This document shows positions 10,211 through 18,557 of a stretch of DNA of 64,000 bases, in pieces. Origin of the DNA: Hyella patelloides LEGE 07179. Its GTDB lineage: Bacteria; Cyanobacteriota; Cyanobacteriia; Cyanobacteriales; Xenococcaceae. The first letter of the stretch is position 1, and the number at the start of each line of letters is the position of its first letter. Below the pieces are notes generated by a model, which did not search any database, had not been told where the DNA came from, and was given only the letters and a program-made list of their open reading frames with translations. The stretch is taken from positions 1 to 64,000 of the forward strand of contig NZ_LR213770.1 in NCBI RefSeq assembly GCF_900659865.1, written 5' to 3'. Made by a program: the position numbers and the translations under genes.

Positions 10211-11617
10211 ATGAAACTCACCAAAGGCAAAATCGCCGACCTTCTTAACGAACCAGGTTGCGAACACAATCACAAAAAAGGACAACAAGGCAAAAATAAA
10301 GCCTGTACCCAACAAGCCAAACCAGGAGCAGCCCAGGGAGGTTGTGCCTTTGATGGAGCTTCCATTGCCCTTGTCCCCATTACCGACGCTGCACACTTAG
10401 TTCATGGCCCGATCGCCTGTGCGGGAAACTCTTGGGGTAGTCGCGGTAGTCTTTCTTCTGATGCTACCACCTATAAGATGGGTTTTACTACCGATATTAG
10501 TGAAAATGACATTATTTTCGGTGGTGAGAAAAGACTTTATAAAGGCATTTCTCAAATAATTAAACGTTACGATCCTCCTGCTATCTTTGTCTACTCTACC
10601 TGCGTTACAGCATTAATTGGAGATGACTTGGATGCAGTTTGCGAAGCAGCGACTAAAAAGTTTGAAACTCCGATAATTCCCGTAAATTCTCCTGGTTTTG
10701 TTGGTAGTAAAAACTTAGGGAATAGATTAGCTGGAGAATCTTTATTAGATTACGTTGTTGGTACTGCCGAGCCAGAATATACTACTCCCTACGATATCAA
10801 TCTGATTGGAGAATACAACGTTGCCGGGGAAGTTTGGAGCGTATTGCCTCTATTTGAAAAAGTTGGGATTCGCGTCCTCTCCAAGATTACGGGGGATGCC
10901 ACCTTTGAAGAGATTCGCTACGCCCATCGTGCCAAACTCAATGTGATGATTTGCTCCAAAGCCCTGATTAACATGGGACGTAAAATGGAGGAACGTTACG
11001 GTATTCCTTATATTGAAGAGTCTTTTTATGGTGTTGAGGATATGAACCGTTGTTTGCGGAATATCGCTCAAAAAATAGGCGACGAAGCTTTACAGCAACG
11101 GGTAGAAACAGTAATTGCCGAAGAAACTGCCAAACTGGATATTGCCCTCGCTCCCTATCGTGCCAGACTCAAAGATAAAAAGATGGTGCTGTATACAGGA
11201 GGGGTAAAAAGTTGGTCGGTGATGTCCGCAGCACAAGATTTAGGCATGAAAGTAGTTGCCACCAGCACCAAAAAAAGTACTGAAGAAGATAAAGCCAAAA
11301 TCAAGAAATTATTAGGTAAAGATGGCATTGCTCTAGCTAAAGGTAATGCTAAAGAAATTTTAAGAGTTATTGCTAAAACTAAAGCGGATATGCTCGTAGC
11401 TGGGGGACGTAACCAATATACCGCCCTCAAAGCCCGAATTCCCTTCCTCGATATCAACCAAGAACGTCATACACCCTATGCAGGATATGTCGGACTAATC
11501 GAAATGGCAAAAGAATTCGATCGCGCTCTCCACAGCCCTATATGGCAACAGGTTCGTCAACCAGCACCGTGGGAGAAAGTAGCAAGTAGCCCAGCCCTAA
11601 AGGACTCGCTGCCCTAA
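10211..11617 (+). CDS. nifE: NifE, FeMo-co assembly scaffold
   Basis: NifE pairs with NifN in the NifEN scaffold that converts NifB-co to mature FeMo-co. The 468 residues parallel NifD, with cysteines in GGCAFDGASIAL, GPIACAGNSWGSRG and YSTCVTALIGDD, and CSKALINMGRKMEERYG as the counterpart of the cofactor-ligand region. The last dozen codons (ending SSPALKDSLP) are not family-like. They are encoded by the dispersed repeat GCCCTAAAGGACTCGC starting at 11594, which also provides the stop codon. The insertion has apparently replaced the native C-terminus without harming the core. Confidence 0.97.
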   Translation: MKLTKGKIADLLNEPGCEHNHKKGQQGKNKACTQQAKPGAAQGGCAFDGASIALVPITDAAHLVHGPIACAGNSWGSRGSLSSDATTYKMGFTTDISENDIIFGGEKRLYKGISQIIKRYDPPAIFVYSTCVTALIGDDLDAVCEAATKKFETPIIPVNSPGFVGSKNLGNRLAGESLLDYVVGTAEPEYTTPYDINLIGEYNVAGEVWSVLPLFEKVGIRVLSKITGDATFEEIRYAHRAKLNVMICSKALINMGRKMEERYGIPYIEESFYGVEDMNRCLRNIAQKIGDEALQQRVETVIAEETAKLDIALAPYRARLKDKKMVLYTGGVKSWSVMSAAQDLGMKVVATSTKKSTEEDKAKIKKLLGKDGIALAKGNAKEILRVIAKTKADMLVAGGRNQYTALKARIPFLDINQERHTPYAGYVGLIEMAKEFDRALHSPIWQQVRQPAPWEKVASSPALKDSLP

Positions 11618-11663
11618 AGGACTTCCTTCGGTCGCGCGACGGCGAAGCCGAGTCCTTTAGGGC
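11594..11663. repeat. Dispersed GCCCTAAAGGACTC repeat, inverted pair, over the nifE end
   Basis: Two direct copies (11594 and 11611) and one inverted copy (11650-11663, GAGTCCTTTAGGGC) form a long hairpin across the nifE stop. Related copies are at 10132 (before nifE), 23291-23325 (before modBC) and 53396-53412 (inside the insertion in the DUF4440-like gene). The unit is heptad-rich and is often followed by CGCGCATCGC-like or AGTAGCAAGT sequence. Confidence 0.8.
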
Positions 11664-11752
11664 ATCGCAGTAGCGAGTAGCAAGTATTTATTTTGTCGCC
11701 TCCGTCGCCTTTTCTTCCTCCGCCTTCATCCTTCATCCCTCATCCTTTAAAA

Positions 11753-13087
11753 ATGACTACCATCACCCGCAACAAAAAATCTGTAGCTGTTAATCCTCTC
11801 AAACAGAGTCCTCCTTTGGGTGCAGCATTGGCTTTCTTGGGATTAAAAGGAATTGTACCTTTGTTTCATGGTTCTCAGGGTTGTACTGCTTTTGCCAAAG
11901 TGTTGTTGGTACGGCATTTCCGCGAAGCGATCCCCCTAGCAACTACTGCCATGACCGAGGTGACAACGATTTTGGGTGGTGAGGAAAATATCGAACAGGC
12001 GATTTTAACTTTAGTAGAGAGTGCTAAACCCGATTTGATTGGTTTGTTAACTACAGGGTTAACGGAGACACGGGGCGATGATATGGATGCTATTCTCAAA
12101 TCTATTCGTCAGCGTCATCCCGAATTAGATTATCTGCCAATTATTTTCGTTTCCACTCCCGATTATAAAGGTGCGTTGCAGGATGGTTATGCTGCTGCGG
12201 TCAACTCGATTGTTGCTACAGATTACGGTACACCTGTAGGGGCGATTCGCGAATCGCCCCTACAACAGGTCACGATTTTAGCTGGTTCGCTGCTGTCCCC
12301 TGGGGATGTGGAAGAAATTAAAGAAATAGTCGAAGCATTTGGTTTAAACCCCTTGGTTATCCCCGATTTATCTGGTTCGGTAGATGGACACTTGGATGAT
12401 GATTACAACAGTAAAACCCCTGGTGGTACTTCTCTATCGCAGTTACAGCAATTAGAGCGATCGCTTTTTACCATTGCCATTGGGGAAAGTATGCGATTGG
12501 GTGCGGAAACTTTAAAACAAAAATTTGGCACTAATTATCAGATATTACCTCGTTTAACAGGTTTGGGCGCAGTAGATAAGTTCTTGTGGCTGTTGGCACA
12601 AATTTCTAGCTATAAAACTAATGATAATTGGCAATTTTTACCCCAAATACCCGAAAAATACCAACGTCAGCGTCGTCAGCTACAAGATGCCATCCTAGAT
12701 ACTCATTTCTATCTCGGTGGTAAAAAAGTTTCCTTAGCATTAGAACCCGATTTACTTTATCAAACCAGTTGGTTACTGAAAGAAATGGGGGCAGAAGTTC
12801 ACACGGGTGTAACTACTACCAAGTCACCAATACTCAAAGAATTACCTTGCGATAAGGTAACTATTGGGGATTTAGAAGACTTAGAAGATATAGCTCCTGG
12901 TTCAGATTTAATTATTACTAATTCCCAAGGAAAAAGCCTCGCTGACAAACTACATATTCCCCTTTATCGTATGGGTTATCCTATCTACGATCGCCTGGGT
13001 AATGGTTCGCGTTGTTTAGTCGGTTATCGAGGTACGATGCAGTTTTTATTCGATATCGGCAATATTTTTATTGAATTGGGACATTAA
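11753..13087 (+). CDS. nifN: NifN, FeMo-co assembly scaffold
   Basis: NifN is the NifK-like partner of NifE. The ATG at 11753 (MTTITRNKKSVAVNPL) is chosen over an in-frame TTG 60 bp upstream, because that extension is only Pro/Ser/Phe translated from a CTTCATCC heptad repeat. The conserved GSQGCTAF cysteine motif is near the N-terminus and RMGYPIYDRLG near the C-terminus. An in-frame insert PVGAIRESPL-like lies in the middle, encoded by a perfect 30-bp palindrome (12235-12264); ten codons were gained without frameshift. Length with the insert is 444 residues, normal for NifN. Confidence 0.96.
   Translation: MTTITRNKKSVAVNPLKQSPPLGAALAFLGLKGIVPLFHGSQGCTAFAKVLLVRHFREAIPLATTAMTEVTTILGGEENIEQAILTLVESAKPDLIGLLTTGLTETRGDDMDAILKSIRQRHPELDYLPIIFVSTPDYKGALQDGYAAAVNSIVATDYGTPVGAIRESPLQQVTILAGSLLSPGDVEEIKEIVEAFGLNPLVIPDLSGSVDGHLDDDYNSKTPGGTSLSQLQQLERSLFTIAIGESMRLGAETLKQKFGTNYQILPRLTGLGAVDKFLWLLAQISSYKTNDNWQFLPQIPEKYQRQRRQLQDAILDTHFYLGGKKVSLALEPDLLYQTSWLLKEMGAEVHTGVTTTKSPILKELPCDKVTIGDLEDLEDIAPGSDLIITNSQGKSLADKLHIPLYRMGYPIYDRLGNGSRCLVGYRGTMQFLFDIGNIFIELGH
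12235..12264. repeat. Perfect 30-bp palindrome inside nifN
   Basis: The half-arm TGTAGGGGCGATTCG is followed directly by its exact reverse complement. It is 30 bp, a multiple of three, and reads in frame as about ten residues between the usual ATDYGTP and VTILAGS segments of NifN. Its TGTAGGGGCG...CGCCCCTACA form is like other palindromes in this window. Confidence 0.9.
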
Positions 13088-13139
13088 TTATTTATTGGTC
13101 ATTTATTGTTAGTCATTAGTTATTGGTTAGAGAAAGAAA

Positions 13140-13610
13140 ATGAGTCAAGTTTTAACCCTAGCAAAGTCACCACAGTTAAGTAAAAATCAAAATCCTTTTC
13201 TGCAAGAATTCATTAAGCAAATTCGTCTATCAGATACTTTTAGTAAATACCGTACATGGTCTAATGAATCCCTAGTTAATCAACTAATAATATCTCACAA
13301 TAAAGAAGCTATTTCCTCAAAAAACCTCAATTTCCATCCTCTTAATCAGCTTGTAACTAATGCTTTTTACAATGCTATAGGAGAGACTATTAAGAACATA
13401 ACAGGACATAGCACAAATACCTTTGTTCATTTAAGAAATAAGGAATTTAGTTCCGCAGTTATTACCTGTGGTGGAGTTTTGGTTTTATATACACTAATTT
13501 GGGGTTACAAAAGCTTGCATTTTCCATCTTTACAGGAACTTATTGAGTCGGCGGAAACTAATATTCATAATGCTGTGAGTAAAGCCAGTCTCTATTTAGA
13601 TTTTGTTTAG
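13140..13610 (+). CDS. Divergent DUF269 (NifX-associated) paralogue
   Basis: This 156-residue protein aligns along its length with the DUF269 protein encoded at 14237. Shared landmarks are FLQEFIKQIRLSD against FLKELVLQVRAQD, then YRTWSNE against YRSWSDE, the position of FY-AI in the middle, and FPSLQEL against YPSFEKL. It lacks the conserved SVEGDVDP and DLSHEGFGWA cores. It is thus a diverged duplicate standing between nifN and nifX, with the normal copy on the other side of nifX. No function is known; it may be specialised or relaxing. Typical nif clusters have one such gene. Confidence 0.75.
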   Translation: MSQVLTLAKSPQLSKNQNPFLQEFIKQIRLSDTFSKYRTWSNESLVNQLIISHNKEAISSKNLNFHPLNQLVTNAFYNAIGETIKNITGHSTNTFVHLRNKEFSSAVITCGGVLVLYTLIWGYKSLHFPSLQELIESAETNIHNAVSKASLYLDFV

Positions 13611-13676
13611 TTTTTTTTCCTTTGTTCTTTATTTCTTGGTTAAAGAATAATCACCAACTACTAACCACTAACTACT

Positions 13677-13707
13677 AACTATCTCGATCCCGCTTGACGG
13701 GACTAAC
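13677..13707 (+). repeat. Dispersed CCCGCTTGACGGG repeat before nifX
   Basis: A 31-bp sequence with a CCCG-CTTGA-CGGG hairpin precedes nifX. Its exact reverse complement is at 22555-22585, where it forms the 3' end of modA. Partial copies are at 14185-14204 and 16398-16410. An in-frame TTG within it could extend nifX by seven codons, but the downstream ATG is preferred. Confidence 0.85.
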
Positions 13708-13714
13708 AAAACCC

Positions 13715-14116
13715 ATGAAAGTCGCTTTTGCTACCCAAGATAATGTTCATATTAATGCTCACTTTGGCTGGGCAAAAAAAGTTGATGTTTATGATGTTTC
13801 TTCTGAAGGTTATAGCTTCCTTAACACAGTTGAATTTGGCGGAGTACTGAAAGAAGATGGCAACGAAGACAAATTAGTCCCCAAAATTAATGCAGTTGCT
13901 GATTGTACGATTGTTTACGTTTCTGCGATCGGCGGTAGTGCTGCATCCCGTCTTTTAAAAAACAAAATTACGCCACTAAAAGCGGAAAATAAAGACGATG
14001 AAATTACCGATGTTCTTAACAGTTTGGTAAAAACATTAGGTAATCCTCCTCCCTGGTTGCGTAAAGCCTTGGGCAAAAATGCTACCAGCTTCGATTTTGA
14101 TGATGAGGAGGAATAA
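13715..14116 (+). CDS. nifX: NifX, NifB-co/FeMo-co precursor carrier
   Basis: NifX binds NifB-co and related intermediates during FeMo-co synthesis. The ATG at 13715 gives MKVAFATQDNVHINAHFGWAK, the normal family start; the in-frame TTG at 13694 lies in a repeat. The 133-residue protein has the NifX/NafY fold pattern, including HFGWAK and the CTIVYVSAIGGSAASRLL segment, and an acidic C-terminus. It is flanked by two DUF269 family genes. Heptamer repeats of ACTAACC and AAGTAAT fill both spacers. Confidence 0.94.
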   Translation: MKVAFATQDNVHINAHFGWAKKVDVYDVSSEGYSFLNTVEFGGVLKEDGNEDKLVPKINAVADCTIVYVSAIGGSAASRLLKNKITPLKAENKDDEITDVLNSLVKTLGNPPPWLRKALGKNATSFDFDDEEE

Positions 14117-14117
14117 A

Positions 14118-14226
14118 TAACAAGTAATAAGTAATAAGTAATAAGTAATAAGTAACCACTAACCACTAACCACTAACCATATTATCCCGCTTGACGGGAC
14201 TAACCACTAACCACTAACCACTAACT
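14118..14226 (+). repeat. AGTAATA and CTAACCA heptamer arrays
   Basis: About five AGTAATA units (from 14120) pass into CTAACCA units, then a CCCGCTTGACGGGA copy (14185-14204), then more CTAACCA units up to the DUF269 start. The whole nifX-DUF269 spacer is repeat sequence. Similar AGTAATA arrays occur at 31656-31680 and 44835-44868. Confidence 0.85.
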
Positions 14227-14236
14227 ATTGCCAATC

Positions 14237-14713
14237 ATGACTACTACAACTAATACACCCGAAACTACTACTAGCATTGTTAAAGAGAGTGCCTTTCTCA
14301 AAGAATTAGTTCTCCAAGTACGCGCTCAAGATCATTATGGCGTTTATCGCAGTTGGAGCGATGAATTAGTGCTAGCCAATTTTGTGGTTAGCAAAGAAAA
14401 GAAAAGTAAAATTTCTGTTGAAGGAGATGTCGATCCTGCTACTCAGTTGAGGGTTCTCTGTTTCTATAGGGCGATCGCATCTTCTATTGAAAAACAAACA
14501 GGTAAACTCTGCCAAGCTGTAATCGATCTTTCCCATGAAGGTTTTGGCTGGGCAATTATTTGGACTGGACGCTTGATGGTGGTATCTCGTACTTTGCGGG
14601 ATGTTCAACGCTTTGGTTATCCTTCTTTCGAGAAATTAGCTGCTCAAGGAGAAAGATTGGTAAATTCAGGTATTAAAAATATCGAACAATATCCCAAAGC
14701 TGCTGATGGTTAA
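14237..14713 (+). CDS. DUF269, NifX-associated protein
   Basis: This conserved protein almost always accompanies nifX; its biochemical role is not settled. The ATG at 14237 (MTTTTNTPETT) is preferred over an in-frame TTG at 14228. The 158 residues hold the family core: FLKELVLQVRAQD, YRSWSDELVL, SVEGDVDPATQLRVL, DLSHEGFGWAII and LRDVQRFGYPSFEKLA. The order nifX-DUF269-DUF683-nifW matches Anabaena-type clusters. Confidence 0.93.
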   Translation: MTTTTNTPETTTSIVKESAFLKELVLQVRAQDHYGVYRSWSDELVLANFVVSKEKKSKISVEGDVDPATQLRVLCFYRAIASSIEKQTGKLCQAVIDLSHEGFGWAIIWTGRLMVVSRTLRDVQRFGYPSFEKLAAQGERLVNSGIKNIEQYPKAADG

Positions 14714-14794
14714 CTGTCCTTTGTCTTAAAACCAATAGTCACTTTAAGGGCAAGGTATTGCCTTGCCTCTACCAACCACGAATTAATCAAAAAA

Positions 14795-15031
14795 ATGGTT
14801 CAAACTACAACAACACCCCCAACCCCTGAAGCTGTTGCAGAGTTGAAGAAAAGAGTCAGACGGCTCAACAGCAGGGCAGGTCAAATGAAGATGGATTTGC
14901 ACGACCTTGCCGAAGGTTTACCTACAGATTATGAAAAACTAATCGAAGAAGCAACCAAAACCTACGATATCTATTGTCAATTAGCTGAACTAAAACAACA
15001 ACTGAAAACTTGGGAATCACAGTTGCAATAG
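14795..15031 (+). CDS. DUF683 (CCE_0567-like) nif-associated protein
   Basis: The 78-residue helical protein (ELKKRVRRLNSRAGQMKMDLHDLAEGLP) matches the DUF683 family, small two-helix proteins found beside DUF269 and nifW. They are proposed to take part in nitrogenase metal handling. The alternating charged helices suggest a coiled-coil hairpin. A GGCAAGG...CCTTGCC hairpin precedes it at about 14750-14768. Confidence 0.9.
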   Translation: MVQTTTTPPTPEAVAELKKRVRRLNSRAGQMKMDLHDLAEGLPTDYEKLIEEATKTYDIYCQLAELKQQLKTWESQLQ

Positions 15032-15084
15032 ATTAATTCTCAACCTCAAAAGACATTAATTGAAATATTTATAGAGCAAGCGAA

Positions 15085-15432
15085 ATGACCGTGCCTGAAA
15101 CTACACCAAAGACTTTAACAGCATTCCAAAAACTATCAGATGCAGAAGAATATTTACAATTTTTCAACATCGAATACGATCGCGATTTTGTTAACATCAA
15201 TCGTCTTCATATTTTGAAACAGTTTTCTCTACTAATCAAAGAAGTTGATAAAGCTTTTCCTGATGTTAGCGAATCAGAAAAACTAGAAAAGTACAGTCTT
15301 GCTTTAGAAGAAGCTTATCAAGTTTTCTTAACCTCTAGTCCTCTGAAAACTAAGTTATTTAAAGTATTTCAAAGCAAACCGAAAAACTTTATTTCGTTAG
15401 ATGAACTTACTAAAAAAACAGAGGGAAAATGA
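15085..15432 (+). CDS. nifW: NifW, nitrogenase-stabilising/protective protein
   Basis: NifW is needed for full MoFe protein activity and was proposed to protect it from oxygen. The 115-residue protein has the family pattern: FQKLSDAEEYLQFFNIEYD, VNINRLHILKQF and a long C-terminal helix ending in EEAYQVFLTSS. It is complete and in the usual position between DUF683 and hesA. Confidence 0.93.
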   Translation: MTVPETTPKTLTAFQKLSDAEEYLQFFNIEYDRDFVNINRLHILKQFSLLIKEVDKAFPDVSESEKLEKYSLALEEAYQVFLTSSPLKTKLFKVFQSKPKNFISLDELTKKTEGK

Positions 15433-15579
15433 TTGTCGTTAGTTGTTAGTCTATCACGGATACCGCTTCGCATATCGTTAGTCTTTACCTCATTGCTTTA
15501 ACAAGTAACAAGTAACAAACAACGGATGACAAAAGGCAAGCAACAAACAACAAATGACAAAAAACAACAGAGGGCAATT

Positions 15580-16389
15580 ATGCTGACACCAAAAGAACTA
15601 GAACGCTATAGCCGACAAATTCAACTTCCCGATCTGGGAGAAAAAGGACAAAAAGCCCTTAAGAATACCACTGCTCTGGTTTCTGGTGTAGGTGGTTTGG
15701 GCGGTACTACCGCTCTTTACCTAGCGGTTGCTGGTATTGGTAAGTTGATTTTAGTTCGAGGTGGAGGTTTACGTCTCGATGATATGAATCGTCAGATTTT
15801 GATGAGTGATGACTGGGTAGGTAAAACCAGAGTTACCAAAGCTCAAGAAACTCTCAATCAGATTAATCCTGATGTCGAAGTTGAAGCGATAGCAGAATAC
15901 ATTACTCCCGAAAATGTAGATGCTTTGGTTCAACGTTCTGATATTGCCCTCAGTTGCGCTCACAACTTTCCCGAACGAGATTTACTCAATGCTGCTTGTG
16001 TTCGTTGGCAGAAACCGATGGTAGAAGCTGCCATGAATAGTATGGAGGCTTATCTAACAACTATTGTTCCACATCAAACCCCCTGTCTTTCTTGTCTCTT
16101 CCCTGAAAAACCTAATTGGGATCGCCGAGCTTTTGGCGTACTGGGAGCGGTTTCTGGCACTCTTGCCTGTTTGAGTGCGTTAGAAGCAATCAAGCTAATT
16201 ACAGGTTTGGGTAAACCTCTTTTGGGACAGTTACTCAATATGGATTTAGCCAATGTGGAGTTTCACAAGCTTCATCTCTACAAAGATCCTGACTGCCCCG
16301 TGTGTGGGAAGGAAGCAGAGGGAGCAGAGGGAACACTCAATCATGGTAAGGGCGAACGGCCGTTCGCCCCTACTACTACTAACCACTAA
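15580..16389 (+). CDS. hesA: HesA, MoeB/ThiF-like adenylyltransferase
   Basis: HesA is an E1-like ATP-dependent adenylyltransferase of nif clusters, implicated in molybdenum or sulfur transfer. The ATG at 15580 (MLTPKELERYSRQI) is chosen; an upstream in-frame ATG at 15526 reads only through GACAAA-type repeats. The nucleotide site GVGGLGGTTALYLA and DDMNRQIL are clear. Zinc-type cysteine pairs are TPCLSCLFPE and DPDCPVCG. Everything after CPVCG, ending ERPFAPTTTNH, is encoded by repeats including a 20-bp palindrome (16350-16369). The product is 269 residues. Confidence 0.93.
   Translation: MLTPKELERYSRQIQLPDLGEKGQKALKNTTALVSGVGGLGGTTALYLAVAGIGKLILVRGGGLRLDDMNRQILMSDDWVGKTRVTKAQETLNQINPDVEVEAIAEYITPENVDALVQRSDIALSCAHNFPERDLLNAACVRWQKPMVEAAMNSMEAYLTTIVPHQTPCLSCLFPEKPNWDRRAFGVLGAVSGTLACLSALEAIKLITGLGKPLLGQLLNMDLANVEFHKLHLYKDPDCPVCGKEAEGAEGTLNHGKGERPFAPTTTNH
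16350..16369. repeat. Perfect 20-bp palindrome at the hesA 3' end
   Basis: GGGCGAACGG is followed by its exact reverse complement CCGTTCGCCC. It lies within the last codons of hesA and contributes the residues GERPFAP. It is followed by CTAACCA repeats, a partial CCCGCTTGACG copy (16398-16410) and a GGGGACTT...AAGTCCCC inverted pair (about 16424-16487). Confidence 0.85.
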
Positions 16390-16564
16390 TCATATTATCC
16401 CGCTTGACGAGCGCGGGGATGGGGGGACTTCAACAAACCACAGTTAACTGTGAGAGACAAAACAGAAAACCAGAAAAGTCCCCCCTATCCACCCCTGCCG
16501 AAGTAACTGAGGCAAAGGAACGCGTGAGTGTTGAGCTGGACTAAACAAAATAAGGAGAATTACC

Positions 16565-16933
16565 ATGACCATAACTTTAACTGAAAAAGCAGCTTTTAGA
16601 CTTCGTACCTTTATCCGTTCAGGTGCTGATGAAACTACCACTGAAAAAGGAGTTCGCTTCGCAGCAGTTGATGGAGGCTGTAGCGGTTTTGAATATGCTT
16701 TGGATATAGTCGAGCGCCCTGAATCTGACGATCTAGTCTTTGAACAAGACAAAATAAACATTTATTTAGATCGCAAAAGTGCGCCTTTCTTAAATGGGAT
16801 TATCGTTGATTTTGTAGAAAGTTTAACCCAAGCGGGATTTACTTTTGAAAATCCCAATGCTACGGGTGGCTGTGGCTGTGGCAAATCCTTCTCTGTCGCC
16901 GACGGCACTCCCGAAGCTGTGCCTTGTAGTTAA
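16565..16933 (+). CDS. hesB: HesB, A-type Fe-S carrier
   Basis: HesB is an IscA/NifIscA family Fe-S carrier. The 122-residue protein has the three conserved cysteines in DGGCSGFEY and GGCGCGKSF. It begins MTITLTEKAAFRLRTFI as usual for the family. It starts after AAGGAG (16553-16558) and is followed 33 bp later by fdxH, so the two are probably co-transcribed. Confidence 0.94.
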   Translation: MTITLTEKAAFRLRTFIRSGADETTTEKGVRFAAVDGGCSGFEYALDIVERPESDDLVFEQDKINIYLDRKSAPFLNGIIVDFVESLTQAGFTFENPNATGGCGCGKSFSVADGTPEAVPCS

Positions 16934-16951
16934 TCAATTATTAGATATTAG

Positions 16952-17281
<330 letters not shown>

Positions 17282-17457
17282 ATAGGTTGAAATAAATTGG
17301 TCATTGGTCATTAGTGGCTTGCCAAGAGATGGGGGTTAGTCATTAGTTATGGATTGATTAAGTACTCTGACAAAAAATACTTGAACAATTCAATTATTGA
17401 TTGGTTTTTTATCGAGTAATCAAGAACGAAAGACCAAAAACAAAGGACACAAGATCA

Positions 17458-17823
17458 ATGACTAAAAAACCAAAAATCTGGAAAAATCTGGTTTCTAAAA
17501 CTGGGGTTTGGCTAGCTGCTGAAATCTGGCTCAATCTTATTGGTATAGATGACATTGCTGACTACAGTGAGTTTCTTTTTTCGCAAAATTTAGACTCAAA
17601 TCTCAAAAATCGGCGAACTGTCAAAGTTAGTGAGAATTCACCCCAGTTTTGTCATCACATAGATGATTTTTGTCCCATGCCAAGAATAGTAACTAAACCA
17701 AAAGTACTTAAAAAAGATAGCCATTCTCCCAAAAAAGAAATATTTAAAGATAAATGCCGAGAACTTGTAAAACCTTGTCTCAAAATACTTTACCTAGCAA
17801 CAAATGTAGAAGTGGACAAGTAG
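17458..17823 (+). CDS. Hypothetical protein downstream of fdxH
   Basis: I do not recognise this 121-residue protein. The ATG at 17458 (MTKKPKIWKNLVSKTGVWLAAEIWLNLIGIDDIADYSEF) is preferred to an in-frame ATG at 17401 that reads through repeat-like sequence. An amphipathic or membrane-touching helix rich in Trp lies at about 7-30. A Cys/His group (FCHHIDDFCP) is at about 80 and two more Cys lie near the end, with many Lys. It follows fdxH by 176 bp in the same direction, so it may belong to the nif regulon. Confidence 0.6.
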   Translation: MTKKPKIWKNLVSKTGVWLAAEIWLNLIGIDDIADYSEFLFSQNLDSNLKNRRTVKVSENSPQFCHHIDDFCPMPRIVTKPKVLKKDSHSPKKEIFKDKCRELVKPCLKILYLATNVEVDK

Positions 17824-17824
17824 C

Positions 17825-17838
17825 TTGATATCAATCAA
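17825..17838. promoter_or_regulatory. Candidate CRP/FNR-type box
   Basis: TTGATATCAATCAA matches the FNR-style palindrome TTGAT-N4-ATCAA exactly. It lies just after the stop of the 121-residue gene and about 360 bp before the next gene. Many cyanobacteria have CRP-family regulators, but a short palindrome in AT-rich DNA can arise by chance. Confidence 0.3.
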
Positions 17839-18194
17839 GTTACTCAGTCAAGTAAGTAGGTATAAAATAAATAAATGTAAAACAGAAACAAAAGAGCATA
17901 AACTCAGGTATAATTGACCGTCCTTTGAACCAAGAGTAAGGATACCGAATAATAAAAAATCTTCTTTTTACCTTTCCCAGAACGGTTTTAAGCCTAAATA
18001 TTTAGGGCAAAATCAAGTTTTTTAGAGCGAAGTACGGGGATTCAAAACTAGTCCTCGTTTCTTAGTTAACTTGTAGTTTATTATCTATTACTTGTTACAT
18101 TCTTATTTTTTTCTTGGCTTTATTAAATATTAATTATGAAACACTAACCGTACAGACTTTCCGAAGAAATGTCTCTAACTACTAACTACTTCAA
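17839..18194. other. Gene-free AT-rich stretch
   Basis: I see no coding region here. It contains TAAGCCTAAATATTTAGGGC (17991-18010), a weak inverted repeat around AAATATTT. It ends in the CTAACTACTAACTACTT heptads just before the 114-residue gene. Confidence 0.6.
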
Positions 18195-18539
18195 ATGATT
18201 AGTCGCGAACAATTAGCTAAAGAATATATCAATATTCTCAATAATTATTATCCAGTAGCAGGTCGCTTACTGCACCATTGTCTTGTAAGAATTTTAACAT
18301 TAAATGCCGACCGCATGAATAAGCATTCTTACTATTTAGGTATTTATTATCCTAATATAATTGGTGCAGCTTTATTAGAGCAACAAGATATTTTTAGAGA
18401 TGCTGCGGAGAATCTGGGCTTGGTAGAAGTAGTTTTTTTAAATGCCAATCATTTAGTCAAAGACCCATATTCAAAAATTAAACGACAAGACTTTCGTTTC
18501 TGGTTGGAGCTATGTTGGATCGCTCAAAATAAAAATTAA
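18195..18539 (+). CDS. Hypothetical protein upstream of feo genes
   Basis: This 114-residue soluble-looking protein is not recognised. It has LLHHCLVRILTLNADRMNKHSYYLGIYYPNIIGAALLEQQDIF and a C-terminal FRFWLELCWIAQ segment, with no TM helix. It starts MISREQLAKEYINILNNYYP after heptamer repeats. Eighteen bases separate it from the following small membrane gene, suggesting a two-gene unit between nif and feo. Confidence 0.6.
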   Translation: MISREQLAKEYINILNNYYPVAGRLLHHCLVRILTLNADRMNKHSYYLGIYYPNIIGAALLEQQDIFRDAAENLGLVEVVFLNANHLVKDPYSKIKRQDFRFWLELCWIAQNKN

Positions 18540-18557
18540 TTTTTTGGAGTAATCAAA

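Noticed and set aside
11693-11752. Longer N-terminus for nifN from TTG 11693
   Set aside because: The added residues are Pro/Ser/Phe translated from heptad repeats; ATG 11753 gives the family start.
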